Assembly: GCF_021390195.1 (NCBI RefSeq)
Contig: NZ_CP090003.1
Location: 1,042,001 to 1,106,000, forward strand
DNA from: Flagellimonas sp. CMM7
GTDB taxonomy: Bacteria > Bacteroidota > Bacteroidia > Flavobacteriales > Flavobacteriaceae
Direction of reading: 5' to 3'
Length of the DNA stretch: 64,000 nt
The position numbers and the translations under genes were made by a program. This document shows, one piece after another, positions 54,801 through 62,543 of this stretch. The notes under the pieces were generated by a model, which was not told the origin of the DNA, did no database searches, and saw nothing but the letters and a program-made list of their open reading frames with translations. Position 1 is the stretch's first letter; each line of letters starts with the position of its first letter.

Positions 54801-54924
54801 TGTCCCCCAAAAACTCATCAACGGGAATCTGTTCTGTAAATTCGTTTTGTCTTAGCGCCTCAACAATGGAATCGTTCGGATTTAACTCCGCTTCACTTTT
54901 CCAATATTTTTTGTTTGATGCCAT
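51802..54924 (-). CDS. actB: alternative complex III iron-sulfur subunit ActB
   Basis: A 1040-residue protein. A twin-arginine-type N-terminal signal appears internally at about residues 51-71 (NRRDFLKYVGFSTAAATVAAC), followed by a molybdopterin oxidoreductase-like domain that in this family has lost its cofactor. A C-terminal ferredoxin domain (about 760-1000) has four Cys clusters: CTGCGACVIACHAENN, CQHCNHAPCETVCPV, CVGTRYCANNCPY, and CSMC...CSSACSSG. It carries electrons from quinol to the hemes of ActA. It is exported as a folded protein. It sits 33 bases after actA. Confidence 0.95.
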   Translation of the reverse strand: MASNKKYWKSEAELNPNDSIVEALRQNEFTEQIPVDEFLGDKENLSASTTNRRDFLKYVGFSTAAATVAACEGPVHKSIPYVVQPDRIVPGVANYYATTIADGHDFASILVKTREGRPIKIENNTEAKVSGSANARVQASVLSLYDSTRVQGPSANGEPIEWKVLDATVRAKLGSLKDSNKQIVLLTQTYASPSTDKLIAEFKANYGENVNHISYDAISEDAALNAFDTAYGERALPDYDFEKAELIVSFGADFLGDWQGGGYDDGYARGRVPKDGKMSKHVQLESNMSLTGANADKRYPMTPTQQKIALAKLYGKLNGSNVGGGTSDVDEAVEAVAAQIRKAGSKAVVVTGLNDINAQTVVLAINKLLASEAFDAENPRYVRQGDSAKVTKLVADMNAGRVGVLIMDGVNPVYSLPNSADFVSGLDKVDVSVSFSFNNDETAQASKYVAAASHYLESWGDAQFKKGHYSLAQPAIRELFDTRQLQSALLTWMGSDKTYYEYIKETWNAEVLQESDWNKALQDGVFTAPVAPETTEEPLAIANDEEEVQESIVPIASAIRSLVNTTSSGTELILYSKVGMGDGRQANNPWLQEFPDPITRVSWGNYVTVSKADAEAMGMENYNVADGGLNGSYAKLTVDGTVLDNVAVIIQPGQAPGTVGLSFGYGKQAGMKAEMATGVNAFSLYSNFNNVQSVSIEKTEGTHEFACVQLHKTLMGRGDIIKETTLEIFNTKDHHEWNAVPQVSKDHQEIPVTSPDADLWQEFDRSIGHHFNLSIDLNSCTGCGACVIACHAENNVPVVGKEEIRKSRDMHWLRIDRYYSSEESFEQDNEKKDNMDGLWGDNGSLGGFREMEDASANPQVAFQPVMCQHCNHAPCETVCPVAATSHGRQGQNQMAYNRCVGTRYCANNCPYKVRRFNWFLYYDNDEFDYNMNNDLGKMVINPDVNVRSRGVMEKCSMCIQMTQKTILDAKRDGRVIKDGEFQTACSSACSSGAMVFGDINDKESKIAELKEDDRMYHLLEHVGTKPNVFYHVKVRNTNEA

Positions 54925-54957
54925 ACGATATATCTGAGATTATCTTCTTTTTAATTC

Positions 54958-56319
54958 TTAATAGTGACACTTACCACATTCCAAACCACCCATCATAGCA
55001 GCGGTCAGCTTATCAACCCCGTACTTTTTAGAAAGCTCAGCATGAATAGCTTCGTAGTATTCATTACCCTCTACCTTAACATTGGTCTCTCTGTGGCAAT
55101 TGATACACCACCCCATGGTTAATGGAGCAAATTGGTACATCACTTCCATTTCCTCCACAGGACCATGACAAGTCTGACATTCTACTCCTGCCACAGAAAC
55201 GTGCTGTGAGTGATTGAAATAAGCAAAATCTGGCAGGTTATGAATTCTAACCCATTCTACCGGCTGACTTTCACCAGTATACTTTTGGTTTTCTTCATCC
55301 CAACCCACTGCTTTATAAAGTTTCTTGATTTCGCCCGTATAGAATTCGTTGGTATAACCATTCGCTATATCATCCGCACTTGGACCTTCAGGATTACCTT
55401 TGTACTCATAAATGGATTTGTGACAATTCATACAAACATTCAAAGATGGTATTCCAGAATGTTTGGAAACTCTAGCTGAAGAGTGACAATACTTACATTC
55501 AATTTTATTGTCTCCAGCGTGTATTTTGTGCGAATAATGGATTGGTTGAACCGGAGCATATCCTTGATCAACCCCAACCTGCATCATCCAACCATAAGCA
55601 AAGTAAGCACTTGCCAACAACAAAAAGATAACACTCACTAAAACCAAAAATTGATTTTGAGCAAAGGCTTTCCAGATTGGCATTCGTGATTCAGCTTTTT
55701 CTTTCTCTAGCACAACTCCATTGGCTTCAGCAATACGTCTTAACGTATTGTTCACCAAAATCAACATGATTACCAGTAAAGCAAAAACAAGTGCAAGTGC
55801 ACCTAAAATAATTTCATTTGACACACCACCCGAAGCGCCTCCTTGTTCTCCTGCGGAATCAGCAACCGCGGTAGCCACAGGTGCTGGCGGTGGCGCAGCG
55901 GTATACGCTAGAATATCATCTATATCCGCATCGGACAATGTTGGAAAAGCAGTCATAGCGGCCTGATTGTACTCTGCGTATATTTTAACAGCATAAGCAT
56001 CTCCTGCCTTAATCATTCCAGGACTATTCTTAATCCAAGTGTAAAGCCATTCCTTATCCAAACCTTCATCCTCGGCCAACCTAGCCTCAACATTTGCCAA
56101 TGCAGGACCCGTCATCTTACGATCTAAGGCATGACATGCAGCACAGTTTTGATTGAATAGCTGTTTACCTTTGGCAGCATCACCTCCAGCAGTGCCAGCG
56201 TCTTCAGCGACAACTTCAGTCGAAGCAGCTTCTTCCTGCGCATAAAATGAAGTGGAAAAAAGTAGGAGAGAGAAACCTAAAACTTTAGAAAATAGATGGC
56301 GGTATAAAACCTTTTTCAT
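54958..56319 (-). CDS. actA: alternative complex III multiheme cytochrome ActA, six CxxCH motifs
   Basis: A 453-residue protein with a signal peptide. The N-terminal cytochrome c domain has CAACH (59-63). An Ala/Pro linker and membrane helix (about 170-190) follow, with another helix (about 224-243) and a C-terminal multiheme domain: CKYCH (275-279), CMNCH (296-300), CQTCH (381-385), CINCH (405-409) and CGKCH (448-452), the last two residues from the end. Five C-terminal hemes are the norm for ActA; the sixth comes from the fused N-terminal cytochrome domain. It heads the eight-gene operon. Confidence 0.95.
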   Translation of the reverse strand: MKKVLYRHLFSKVLGFSLLLFSTSFYAQEEAASTEVVAEDAGTAGGDAAKGKQLFNQNCAACHALDRKMTGPALANVEARLAEDEGLDKEWLYTWIKNSPGMIKAGDAYAVKIYAEYNQAAMTAFPTLSDADIDDILAYTAAPPPAPVATAVADSAGEQGGASGGVSNEIILGALALVFALLVIMLILVNNTLRRIAEANGVVLEKEKAESRMPIWKAFAQNQFLVLVSVIFLLLASAYFAYGWMMQVGVDQGYAPVQPIHYSHKIHAGDNKIECKYCHSSARVSKHSGIPSLNVCMNCHKSIYEYKGNPEGPSADDIANGYTNEFYTGEIKKLYKAVGWDEENQKYTGESQPVEWVRIHNLPDFAYFNHSQHVSVAGVECQTCHGPVEEMEVMYQFAPLTMGWCINCHRETNVKVEGNEYYEAIHAELSKKYGVDKLTAAMMGGLECGKCHY

Positions 56320-56406
56320 ATTAAAGAAATTTCTGTCGAAATCTTTGGCACGGTTATTACTACTGATATTGAGTATGATAACATTTCACTGTGCTAAAAT
56401 CGGTCA

Positions 56407-56414
56407 CAAAAATA
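56407..56414 (-). promoter_or_regulatory. predicted -7 element of the act-cox operon
   Basis: TATTTTTG on the minus strand lies 88 bases before the actA ATG, giving a leader of about 80 bases. No -33 TTG is seen at 19-21 bases, so it may depend on an activator or another sigma factor. Confidence 0.45.
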
Positions 56415-56513
56415 CGACATAGACTTATTTTTTAAAATGTTAAGGGATTTATAATATCTAATTTATAAAGATTCTAAATAAAATGAAAACCTGTAGTATA
56501 AAACATAAAAATT

Positions 56514-56521
56514 TACATTTG
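56514..56521 (+). promoter_or_regulatory. predicted -7 element of the SPOR gene
   Basis: TACATTTG matches TAnnTTTG and lies 33 bases before the ATG at 56555. No clear -33 element was seen. Confidence 0.5.
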
Positions 56522-56554
56522 TAAAAAGACATAAAAGAAAAGCGCCCATATATC

Positions 56555-56926
56555 ATGAAAACCCCAGTATTCATAGCATTTTTAATAGGTTTTACCATTC
56601 AACTTTCTGCGCAAGAAGGTAGTATTACTATTGAACAAGATCCCCGCATTGAAGAATTAACAAAACTCTATACACAGGTCAATTCCAAGGCAGATTTTTA
56701 TCAGATTCAAGTAGGCTTTGGCAGCTACCAAAAAGCTCAAAATCTGAAGTCTAAGATAGATATTGATTTTCCAGGGTGGTATTCAAAAATTGAATTCGAA
56801 TCCCCAACTTATAGAGTACGTTTAGGTAAGTTTAAAACAAAATTGGAAGCAGAGCGAAAGTATTTGGAAGTGCGTAAAAAATATCCGGATGCTATGCTAT
56901 TAAAACCTGAAAACACGTCTAGATAA
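56555..56926 (+). CDS. exported SPOR-domain protein
   Basis: A 123-residue protein with a signal peptide (MKTPVFIAFLIGFTIQLSAQ). The rest is one SPOR-like domain: FYQIQVGFGSYQKAQNLKSKI, then a strand WYSKIEFESPTYRVRLGKFKTKLEAERKYLEV and PDAMLLKPE. SPOR domains bind denuded peptidoglycan at division sites. Here the domain is nearly the whole mature protein. It converges with infB and shares its terminator. Confidence 0.88.
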   Translation: MKTPVFIAFLIGFTIQLSAQEGSITIEQDPRIEELTKLYTQVNSKADFYQIQVGFGSYQKAQNLKSKIDIDFPGWYSKIEFESPTYRVRLGKFKTKLEAERKYLEVRKKYPDAMLLKPENTSR

Positions 56927-56929
56927 ATT

Positions 56930-56957
56930 AAAAAATCCCGCTTGAGCGGGATTTTTT
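56930..56957. terminator. bidirectional terminator between the SPOR and infB genes
   Basis: Stem TCCCGC/GCGGGA with loop TTGA, flanked by six A on the left and six T on the right. It serves SPOR on the plus strand and rimP-nusA-infB on the minus strand. Confidence 0.9.
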
Positions 56958-56970
56958 AATTCGATATATT

Positions 56971-59745
56971 CTATAGTTTTTTCTTAACAGCTACTTCTTG
57001 GAAAGCTTCTACAATATCTCCTTCCTTGATATCATTGTAGTTTTTGATTTGTAGACCACAATCATATCCTTTGGAAACTTCTTTAACATCATCCTTGAAT
57101 CGTTTGAGTGATGACAATTCCCCTGTGTAGATTACAACACCATCACGAATCAATCTAATTTGAGAATTTCTAAAGACTTTGCCACTTGTTATCATACAAC
57201 CAGCAATGGTTCCAATCTTGGAAATCTTAAAGGTTTCTCTAATTTCCGCATTACCTGTAATCTCCTCTTTCATTACTGGAGACAGCATACCTTCCATGGC
57301 ATCTTTCAGATCATTGATAGCATCATAGATAATAGAATACATTCTGATATCTATTTCTTCTTTATCAGCTACCATGCGTGCATTCCCCATTGGCCTAACA
57401 TTAAACCCAATGATAATGGCGTCCGATGCACTTGCCAATAACACATCAGATTCTGTTATGGCACCTACACCTTTATGAATGATATTGACTTGTATTTCGT
57501 CCGTAGATAACTTTTGGAACGAATCTGTTAATGCCTCCACAGAACCATCCACATCACCTTTAAGTATAATATTTAATTCTTGGAAATCTCCTAAGGCGAT
57601 TCGTCTACCTATTTCATCCAAGGTGATATGTCTTTGCGTTCGAACAGATTGCTCTCGCTGTAACTGTGAACGCTTCGTTGCAATTTGTTTTGCTTCACGC
57701 TCATCATCCAACACACTGAACTTGTCACCGGCTTGCGGCGCACCATCCAATCCTAAAATAGAAATTGGTGTGGCAGGTCCTGCTTTCTTAATATTATTTC
57801 CACGCTCATCCTGCATTGCCTTAATCTTACCACTGCAAGTTCCAGCAAGGACGTAATCCCCAATTTCCATAGTCCCTGTCTGAACCAAAACAGTAGACAC
57901 ATATCCTCTACCTTTATCCAAGAACGCCTCCACAACGGTACCTGAGGCCAATCTGTTTGGATTTGCTTTCAATTCCAACAATTCAGCTTCCAACAACACT
58001 TTTTCAAGCAATTCTTTTACTCCTTCACCTGTTTTTGCAGAGATATCATGAGATTGGATTTTACCTCCCCAATCTTCCACCAATAGGTTCATAGCTGCAA
58101 GACCTTCTTTAATCTTTTCGGGATTAGCGGCAGGCCTATCAATTTTATTAATAGCAAAAACAATAGGAACACCTGCTGCTTGTGCATGACTGATCGCCTC
58201 TTTTGTCTGAGGCATTATATCATCATCCGCCGCTACAACAATTATTGCTATATCTGTTACCTGTGCACCACGAGCACGCATGGCCGTAAAAGCTTCGTGA
58301 CCTGGTGTATCTAAAAATGCTATTTTTTGTCCATCTTGTAATGTAACGCCATATGCACCAATGTGCTGGGTAATACCCCCACTTTCTCCAGCAATTACAT
58401 TCTCTTCCCTTATATGATCCAGTAGAGATGTTTTACCGTGATCCACATGCCCCATTACAGTAACAATAGGAGCTCTTGGCTCTAAATCTTCTGGAGCATC
58501 TACCTCTTCTTCAACAGATTCTTCAATTTCTGCAGTTATAAACTCAACCTCATATCCAAATTCTTCAGCAACAATGGAAAGTGTTTCCGCATCCAAACGT
58601 TGGTTCATGGTAACCATAATACCCAATGACATACATGCAGATATGATTTGGGTCGTGGAAACCTCCATAAGTGTAGCAACCTCATTCACTGTTACAAACT
58701 CAGTGACTTTAAGGATTTTGCTTTCCAATTCTTGAAGTTCAAGATCTTTTTCTGTCTGCTGACGGTGTTGATCTCTTTTCTCTCTTCTATATTTGGCCCC
58801 TTTACCCTTGTTGGATTTACCCTGAAGTTTTTCAAGGGTTTCACGTACTTGTTTTTGTACTTCTTCCTCTGTTGGCTCAACCTTTGGAGCAGCAGAACGT
58901 TGATTCCCTCTTCTTCCTGGGCCGCTATTACCACCTGCTCTTGGAGAGCGATTACCACCAGACTGTGAAGGGTTATTACTGATAATACGCTTTCTACGCT
59001 TTCTCCTATCTGCATTGCTATCCGAAGTGGATGCTGCAGGTTTTGGTTTTTTGGGCTCTTCCTTCTTTTTCTTCGGCTTATTAAACTGGGTAAGGTCTAT
59101 CTTATCTCCAGTAATTTTAGGCCCACTGAGTTTTTTGTATTGAGTCTGAATAGCTTCAGGCTCCTTAGCTTCATCTGTCTCTTCTGCTGGGGTCTCAACA
59201 ACTTTCTCTACAGACTTAACAGCTTCTTTTTCTTTTACCTCAGGTTTCTCTTTTACTTCCCCCGAAACAATTTCAGGAGTAGGCTCAGCTTTGACTTTAG
59301 CTTGCTCTTCTGTCTTAGGCTCTTCAACTTTGGGTTGTTCAGGTTCTTCTACCTTTTCGGCCACCTTTGGCGTCTTAGGCTTTTTATCCAAGTCAATCTT
59401 ACCGACTGTTTTGGGACCGGTAAGTTCTGCTTTCGCTTTTATTACTTGCTCGGCATTGCGCTTTTCTCTAGCAAGTCTTCTTTCTTCTTGCTCTTGCTCA
59501 ATCTGAATTCTTAAAGCTTCCTTTTCCTTTCTTTTTTCCTCACCAACTTCCTTGGAAGCTACCTTTTTACTCTTATCCGTTTGGAATTCATCCAACAGCA
59601 CTTGATACACCTCATCTGTAATCTTTGTTGTAGGCCTTGCCTCCACCTCATGACCCATAGAAGAAAGGTGGTCTACAGCCCTATCCAGCGAAATGTTCAA
59701 TTCCCTGAGAACTTTATTAAGTCTTATTGTTGGGTTTCCTGCCAT
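56971..59745 (-). CDS. infB: translation initiation factor IF-2
   Basis: A 924-residue GTPase. A long Lys/Glu-rich N-terminal region (about 60-330) precedes the IF2_N segment and G domain: G1 [12 protein letters not shown] near residue 430, switch region [13 protein letters not shown]3 DTPGHEAF, G4 [10 protein letters not shown]. The C-terminal domains end in [19 protein letters not shown]-2 brings initiator tRNA to the 30S subunit. It is the last gene of rimP-nusA-infB, 43 bases after nusA. Confidence 0.97.
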   Translation of the reverse strand: MAGNPTIRLNKVLRELNISLDRAVDHLSSMGHEVEARPTTKITDEVYQVLLDEFQTDKSKKVASKEVGEEKRKEKEALRIQIEQEQEERRLAREKRNAEQVIKAKAELTGPKTVGKIDLDKKPKTPKVAEKVEEPEQPKVEEPKTEEQAKVKAEPTPEIVSGEVKEKPEVKEKEAVKSVEKVVETPAEETDEAKEPEAIQTQYKKLSGPKITGDKIDLTQFNKPKKKKEEPKKPKPAASTSDSNADRRKRRKRIISNNPSQSGGNRSPRAGGNSGPGRRGNQRSAAPKVEPTEEEVQKQVRETLEKLQGKSNKGKGAKYRREKRDQHRQQTEKDLELQELESKILKVTEFVTVNEVATLMEVSTTQIISACMSLGIMVTMNQRLDAETLSIVAEEFGYEVEFITAEIEESVEEEVDAPEDLEPRAPIVTVMGHVDHGKTSLLDHIREENVIAGESGGITQHIGAYGVTLQDGQKIAFLDTPGHEAFTAMRARGAQVTDIAIIVVAADDDIMPQTKEAISHAQAAGVPIVFAINKIDRPAANPEKIKEGLAAMNLLVEDWGGKIQSHDISAKTGEGVKELLEKVLLEAELLELKANPNRLASGTVVEAFLDKGRGYVSTVLVQTGTMEIGDYVLAGTCSGKIKAMQDERGNNIKKAGPATPISILGLDGAPQAGDKFSVLDDEREAKQIATKRSQLQREQSVRTQRHITLDEIGRRIALGDFQELNIILKGDVDGSVEALTDSFQKLSTDEIQVNIIHKGVGAITESDVLLASASDAIIIGFNVRPMGNARMVADKEEIDIRMYSIIYDAINDLKDAMEGMLSPVMKEEITGNAEIRETFKISKIGTIAGCMITSGKVFRNSQIRLIRDGVVIYTGELSSLKRFKDDVKEVSKGYDCGLQIKNYNDIKEGDIVEAFQEVAVKKKL

Positions 59746-59788
59746 AAATTGTATTTCCTAGCCCTAAAATTTGCTGCTAATATATAGT

Positions 59789-61021
59789 TTAATCTTCAAA
59801 CTCTTCCTTGAGAATGCGGACCACATCAAGAACAGTTTCATCTTCTAAATCGGTTCGTTTTATCAAGTCATTGACATCTTGCTCCAGAACACTTCTTGCC
59901 GTGTCCAATCCAATCTTCTTAAACTCGTCAATAACCCATGCTTCAATTTCATCAGAGAACTCGGTCAATTCTACATCTTCCTCTACACCCTCTCTAAATA
60001 CATCAATCTCATAACCAGTTAGTTGACCTGCCAGACGAATGTTATGCCCTCCTCTACCAATTGCCTTGGAAACTTCCTCTGGTTTCAGGTATACTTGGGC
60101 CGTTTTTTTCTCGTCATTTAATTTAACAGATGACACTCTAGCCGGACTTAATGCCCGTGTTACCATTAATTGAGAATTATTTGTCCAATTAATGACATCA
60201 ATATTTTCGTTTCCTAATTCACGTACAATACCGTGAATACGCGATCCTTTCATTCCCACACATGCTCCAACTGGATCAATTCTATCATCATAAGAATCCA
60301 CTGCAACCTTTGCTTTTTCACCAGGAATTCTAACCGCTTTTTTAATAGAGATCAAGCCATCAAAAACTTCTGGGATTTCTTGAAAGAACAATTGTTCCAA
60401 GAAACTTGGTGAAGTTCTGGACATGATAATTGTAGGCTTGTTCCCTTTTAATTCCACACTTTCTATTACACCACGAACGTTATCTCCCTTGCGAAAGAAA
60501 TCTGATGGAATCTGTTTTTCCTTTGGAAGGATGATTTCATTGCCCTCATCATCCAACAAAATAATTGCTTTATGACGAATATGGTGTACTTCCGCAGTAT
60601 AAATTTCCCCTTCTAAATCCTTGAACTGCTTGTATATGGTAGTGTTATCATGTTCATGGATTTTGGAAATCAAGTTTTGACGCAAAGCCAAAATGGCTCT
60701 TCTTCCCAAGTCAATCAACTTCACTTCTTCAGACACGTCTTCTCCAACCTCAAAATCGGGCTCAATTTTTCTAGCCTCTGTCAAGGAGATTTCTTCATTG
60801 GGCTCCTCTACTTCTCCATCTTCAACCACAATACGGTTTCTCCAAATTTCCAAATCACCTTTATCTGGATTGATAATGATGTCAAAATTTTCATCAGAAC
60901 CAAACTTCTTTTTAAGTGCATTTCGGAATACATCTTCCAAAATCGCCATAAGGGTTACCCTATCAATAAACTTATCGTCCTTAAACTCCGAAAAGGATTC
61001 GATGAGCGCTAGGTTTTCCAT
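59789..61021 (-). CDS. nusA: transcription termination/antitermination factor NusA
   Basis: A 410-residue protein. The N-terminal RNA polymerase-binding domain (about 1-130) has ILEDVFRNALKKKFGSDENFDIIINPDKGDLEIWR. An S1 domain with NVRGVIESVELKG follows, then KH domains with DPVGACVGMKGSRIHGIVRELGNENIDVINW and KAIGRGGHNIRLAGQLTGYEIDV. It lacks the extra C-terminal acidic repeats of E. coli NusA, as in many non-proteobacteria. It lies 13 bases after rimP. Confidence 0.97.
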   Translation of the reverse strand: MENLALIESFSEFKDDKFIDRVTLMAILEDVFRNALKKKFGSDENFDIIINPDKGDLEIWRNRIVVEDGEVEEPNEEISLTEARKIEPDFEVGEDVSEEVKLIDLGRRAILALRQNLISKIHEHDNTTIYKQFKDLEGEIYTAEVHHIRHKAIILLDDEGNEIILPKEKQIPSDFFRKGDNVRGVIESVELKGNKPTIIMSRTSPSFLEQLFFQEIPEVFDGLISIKKAVRIPGEKAKVAVDSYDDRIDPVGACVGMKGSRIHGIVRELGNENIDVINWTNNSQLMVTRALSPARVSSVKLNDEKKTAQVYLKPEEVSKAIGRGGHNIRLAGQLTGYEIDVFREGVEEDVELTEFSDEIEAWVIDEFKKIGLDTARSVLEQDVNDLIKRTDLEDETVLDVVRILKEEFED

Positions 61022-61034
61022 TTTTGAATTACAA

Positions 61035-61496
61035 TTAAAATTTTATAATAACTTTTGCTTGATGGATATCAGAAAACGCAATATCCCGCTTTTTCTGAAC
61101 CGTAACTTTTCCTTTACCAACCGGCTTGGGCTCTCGCGCCTTCCACTCTAAGGTAATACTATCTTCTGTGGCATGGGTCAGGTTTCCTTCCAACTCTTCT
61201 TCTCCTGTCCTCACCATTAATTTTCTGCCTATATTTTTCTTAAACTGACGTGGTAATTCTAACGGAGATGTAGCTCCTGCCGATGTTACTTCCAGCGAAA
61301 AATCTTCTTCTTCACGATCTAGATTATGTTCAATGGCCCTGCTCACATCCATGCAATCCTGAAGATTGATTCCTTCATCGCCATCCAAAACCACTCGGAT
61401 AGTGTTATCGCCACCTATAGAAAAATCAATCAAAAATAGCAATGGATTATCCTCCAAAGCTTTGTCCAATAATGATTTTACTTTTTCCTTAAACAT
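61035..61496 (-). CDS. rimP: ribosome maturation factor RimP
   Basis: A 153-residue protein. The N-terminal domain has NTIRVVLDGDEGINLQDCMDVSRAIEHNLDREEEDFSLEVTSAGATSPL, including the conserved GAT-SPL motif (VSSPG-like in others), and a C-terminal SH3-like domain. It assists 30S subunit maturation. It is the first gene of the rimP-nusA-infB operon, with a strong promoter and a leader hairpin upstream. Confidence 0.95.
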   Translation of the reverse strand: MFKEKVKSLLDKALEDNPLLFLIDFSIGGDNTIRVVLDGDEGINLQDCMDVSRAIEHNLDREEEDFSLEVTSAGATSPLELPRQFKKNIGRKLMVRTGEEELEGNLTHATEDSITLEWKAREPKPVGKGKVTVQKKRDIAFSDIHQAKVIIKF

Positions 61497-61513
61497 AAAA
61501 ATTAGTAATAAAA

Positions 61514-61534
61514 GAGGGGACTAGAAGTCCCCTC
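61514..61534 (-). promoter_or_regulatory. hairpin in the rimP-nusA-infB leader, possible attenuator
   Basis: On the minus strand GAGGGGACT, loop TCT, AGTCCCCTC is a perfect nine-base stem followed by TTTTATT. It lies between the predicted rimP promoter and the ATG, 18 bases before the start codon. It could end transcripts of the upstream gene or attenuate this operon. Confidence 0.6.
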
Positions 61535-61563
61535 ATGAATAACCTTTTATCCGTTCAGTGGTG

Positions 61564-61594
61564 CAAATATATAATATTTCATTTGTTTTAGCAA
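61564..61594 (-). promoter_or_regulatory. rimP-nusA-infB promoter
   Basis: On the minus strand TTG (61594-61592), a 20-base spacer and TATATTTG (61571-61564) match the Bacteroidota consensus fully. The transcription start would be near 61557, giving a leader of about 60 bases that contains the hairpin. Confidence 0.7.
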
Positions 61595-61623
61595 TTCCTT
61601 ACCACATTGAAATCTTTAGAAAA

Positions 61624-62289
61624 TCATTCGGGCTTCTTACAGGTATCATTATAGTATACAACCGCTTCCTTAATATTTCCTTTTTTATACTTGCGCTTCT
61701 TAAGCTTCTCAACCAAAGCAGGGCAATCCCTAAAGTAATAGATAGCAGCTTCCTTGAAGTTATTTGAAAAAGTAGGATTTCTAGTTAGTTTGGTAGCCAT
61801 TTCTTCATTTTCCTTTTTAACGCAAAGATACTTAGACTTGCCACCACCAACAGGAAGGTTTCTTGGAGCAGTGGGATTCATTCTTGTAGATGGGTCTGTA
61901 ACAAATGGACTCTTTGTTGATATTCCTTTAGTCTCATATTCATAAAGACTCACATCCCCTTTTTCCAAAAGCTTTAAGGCTTTAATCTTACCTTCTCCTA
62001 TTACTTTGAAAAATTCATATGTAGCCACACGATGTTTCTCAATAATCCTGACTTTCTTCAATTTTTCAAAACGATAAAAAGTTGGACGTGCTTCCATACT
62101 TTTTCTAAACTTGACGGCACCATCACTTGAAATTGCACTATCGAATGATTTAGATTCCACGACTATTTTTGCATATCCCTTCAAAATTGCACCGTTTTTA
62201 AGATGTAATTCGGCTTGAGATTTTTGAGCAAAACCAATATTCATGGCAAAGCCTATAAGGAAAAAGCAAGTAACTATTCTTCTAAACAT
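61624..62289 (-). CDS. exported protein of unknown function
   Basis: 221 residues from the ATG at 62289, which gives a signal peptide (MFRRIVTCFFLIGFAMNIGFAQ); seven further upstream residues are possible but spoil it. The mature part starts with AELHLKNGAILKGYAKIV, a common opening for short beta-rich Bacteroidota envelope proteins, then a basic middle (FEKLKKVRIIEKHR) and a helical, Lys-rich C-terminus with three cysteines (LCVKK, RDCPALVEKL, DTCKKPE). I do not recognise a family. It lies upstream of rimP on the same strand, 53 bases before the rimP -7 element ends. Confidence 0.75.
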   Translation of the reverse strand: MFRRIVTCFFLIGFAMNIGFAQKSQAELHLKNGAILKGYAKIVVESKSFDSAISSDGAVKFRKSMEARPTFYRFEKLKKVRIIEKHRVATYEFFKVIGEGKIKALKLLEKGDVSLYEYETKGISTKSPFVTDPSTRMNPTAPRNLPVGGGKSKYLCVKKENEEMATKLTRNPTFSNNFKEAAIYYFRDCPALVEKLKKRKYKKGNIKEAVVYYNDTCKKPE

Positions 62290-62543
62290 TTGTTTTGCTC
62301 GACTGTTCATAAATCAATGGTCTTGTTTTCTCCTTAACGCAAACTGTACAAGCATGAAAACACAGCATATAAATTTATAAAAACATTCCGACGGACATAT
62401 AACTATATAGGTTTTTACATGTCTTGTTGTTGATATCACAATTCAACCACCCAATACTACATTTCGGTTAAAACAAATTCCTTTTGCCACTGCCTACTTT
62501 TAAAATTGTAGTGTACTATTTTTAATAACCATAAAAACTAAAG

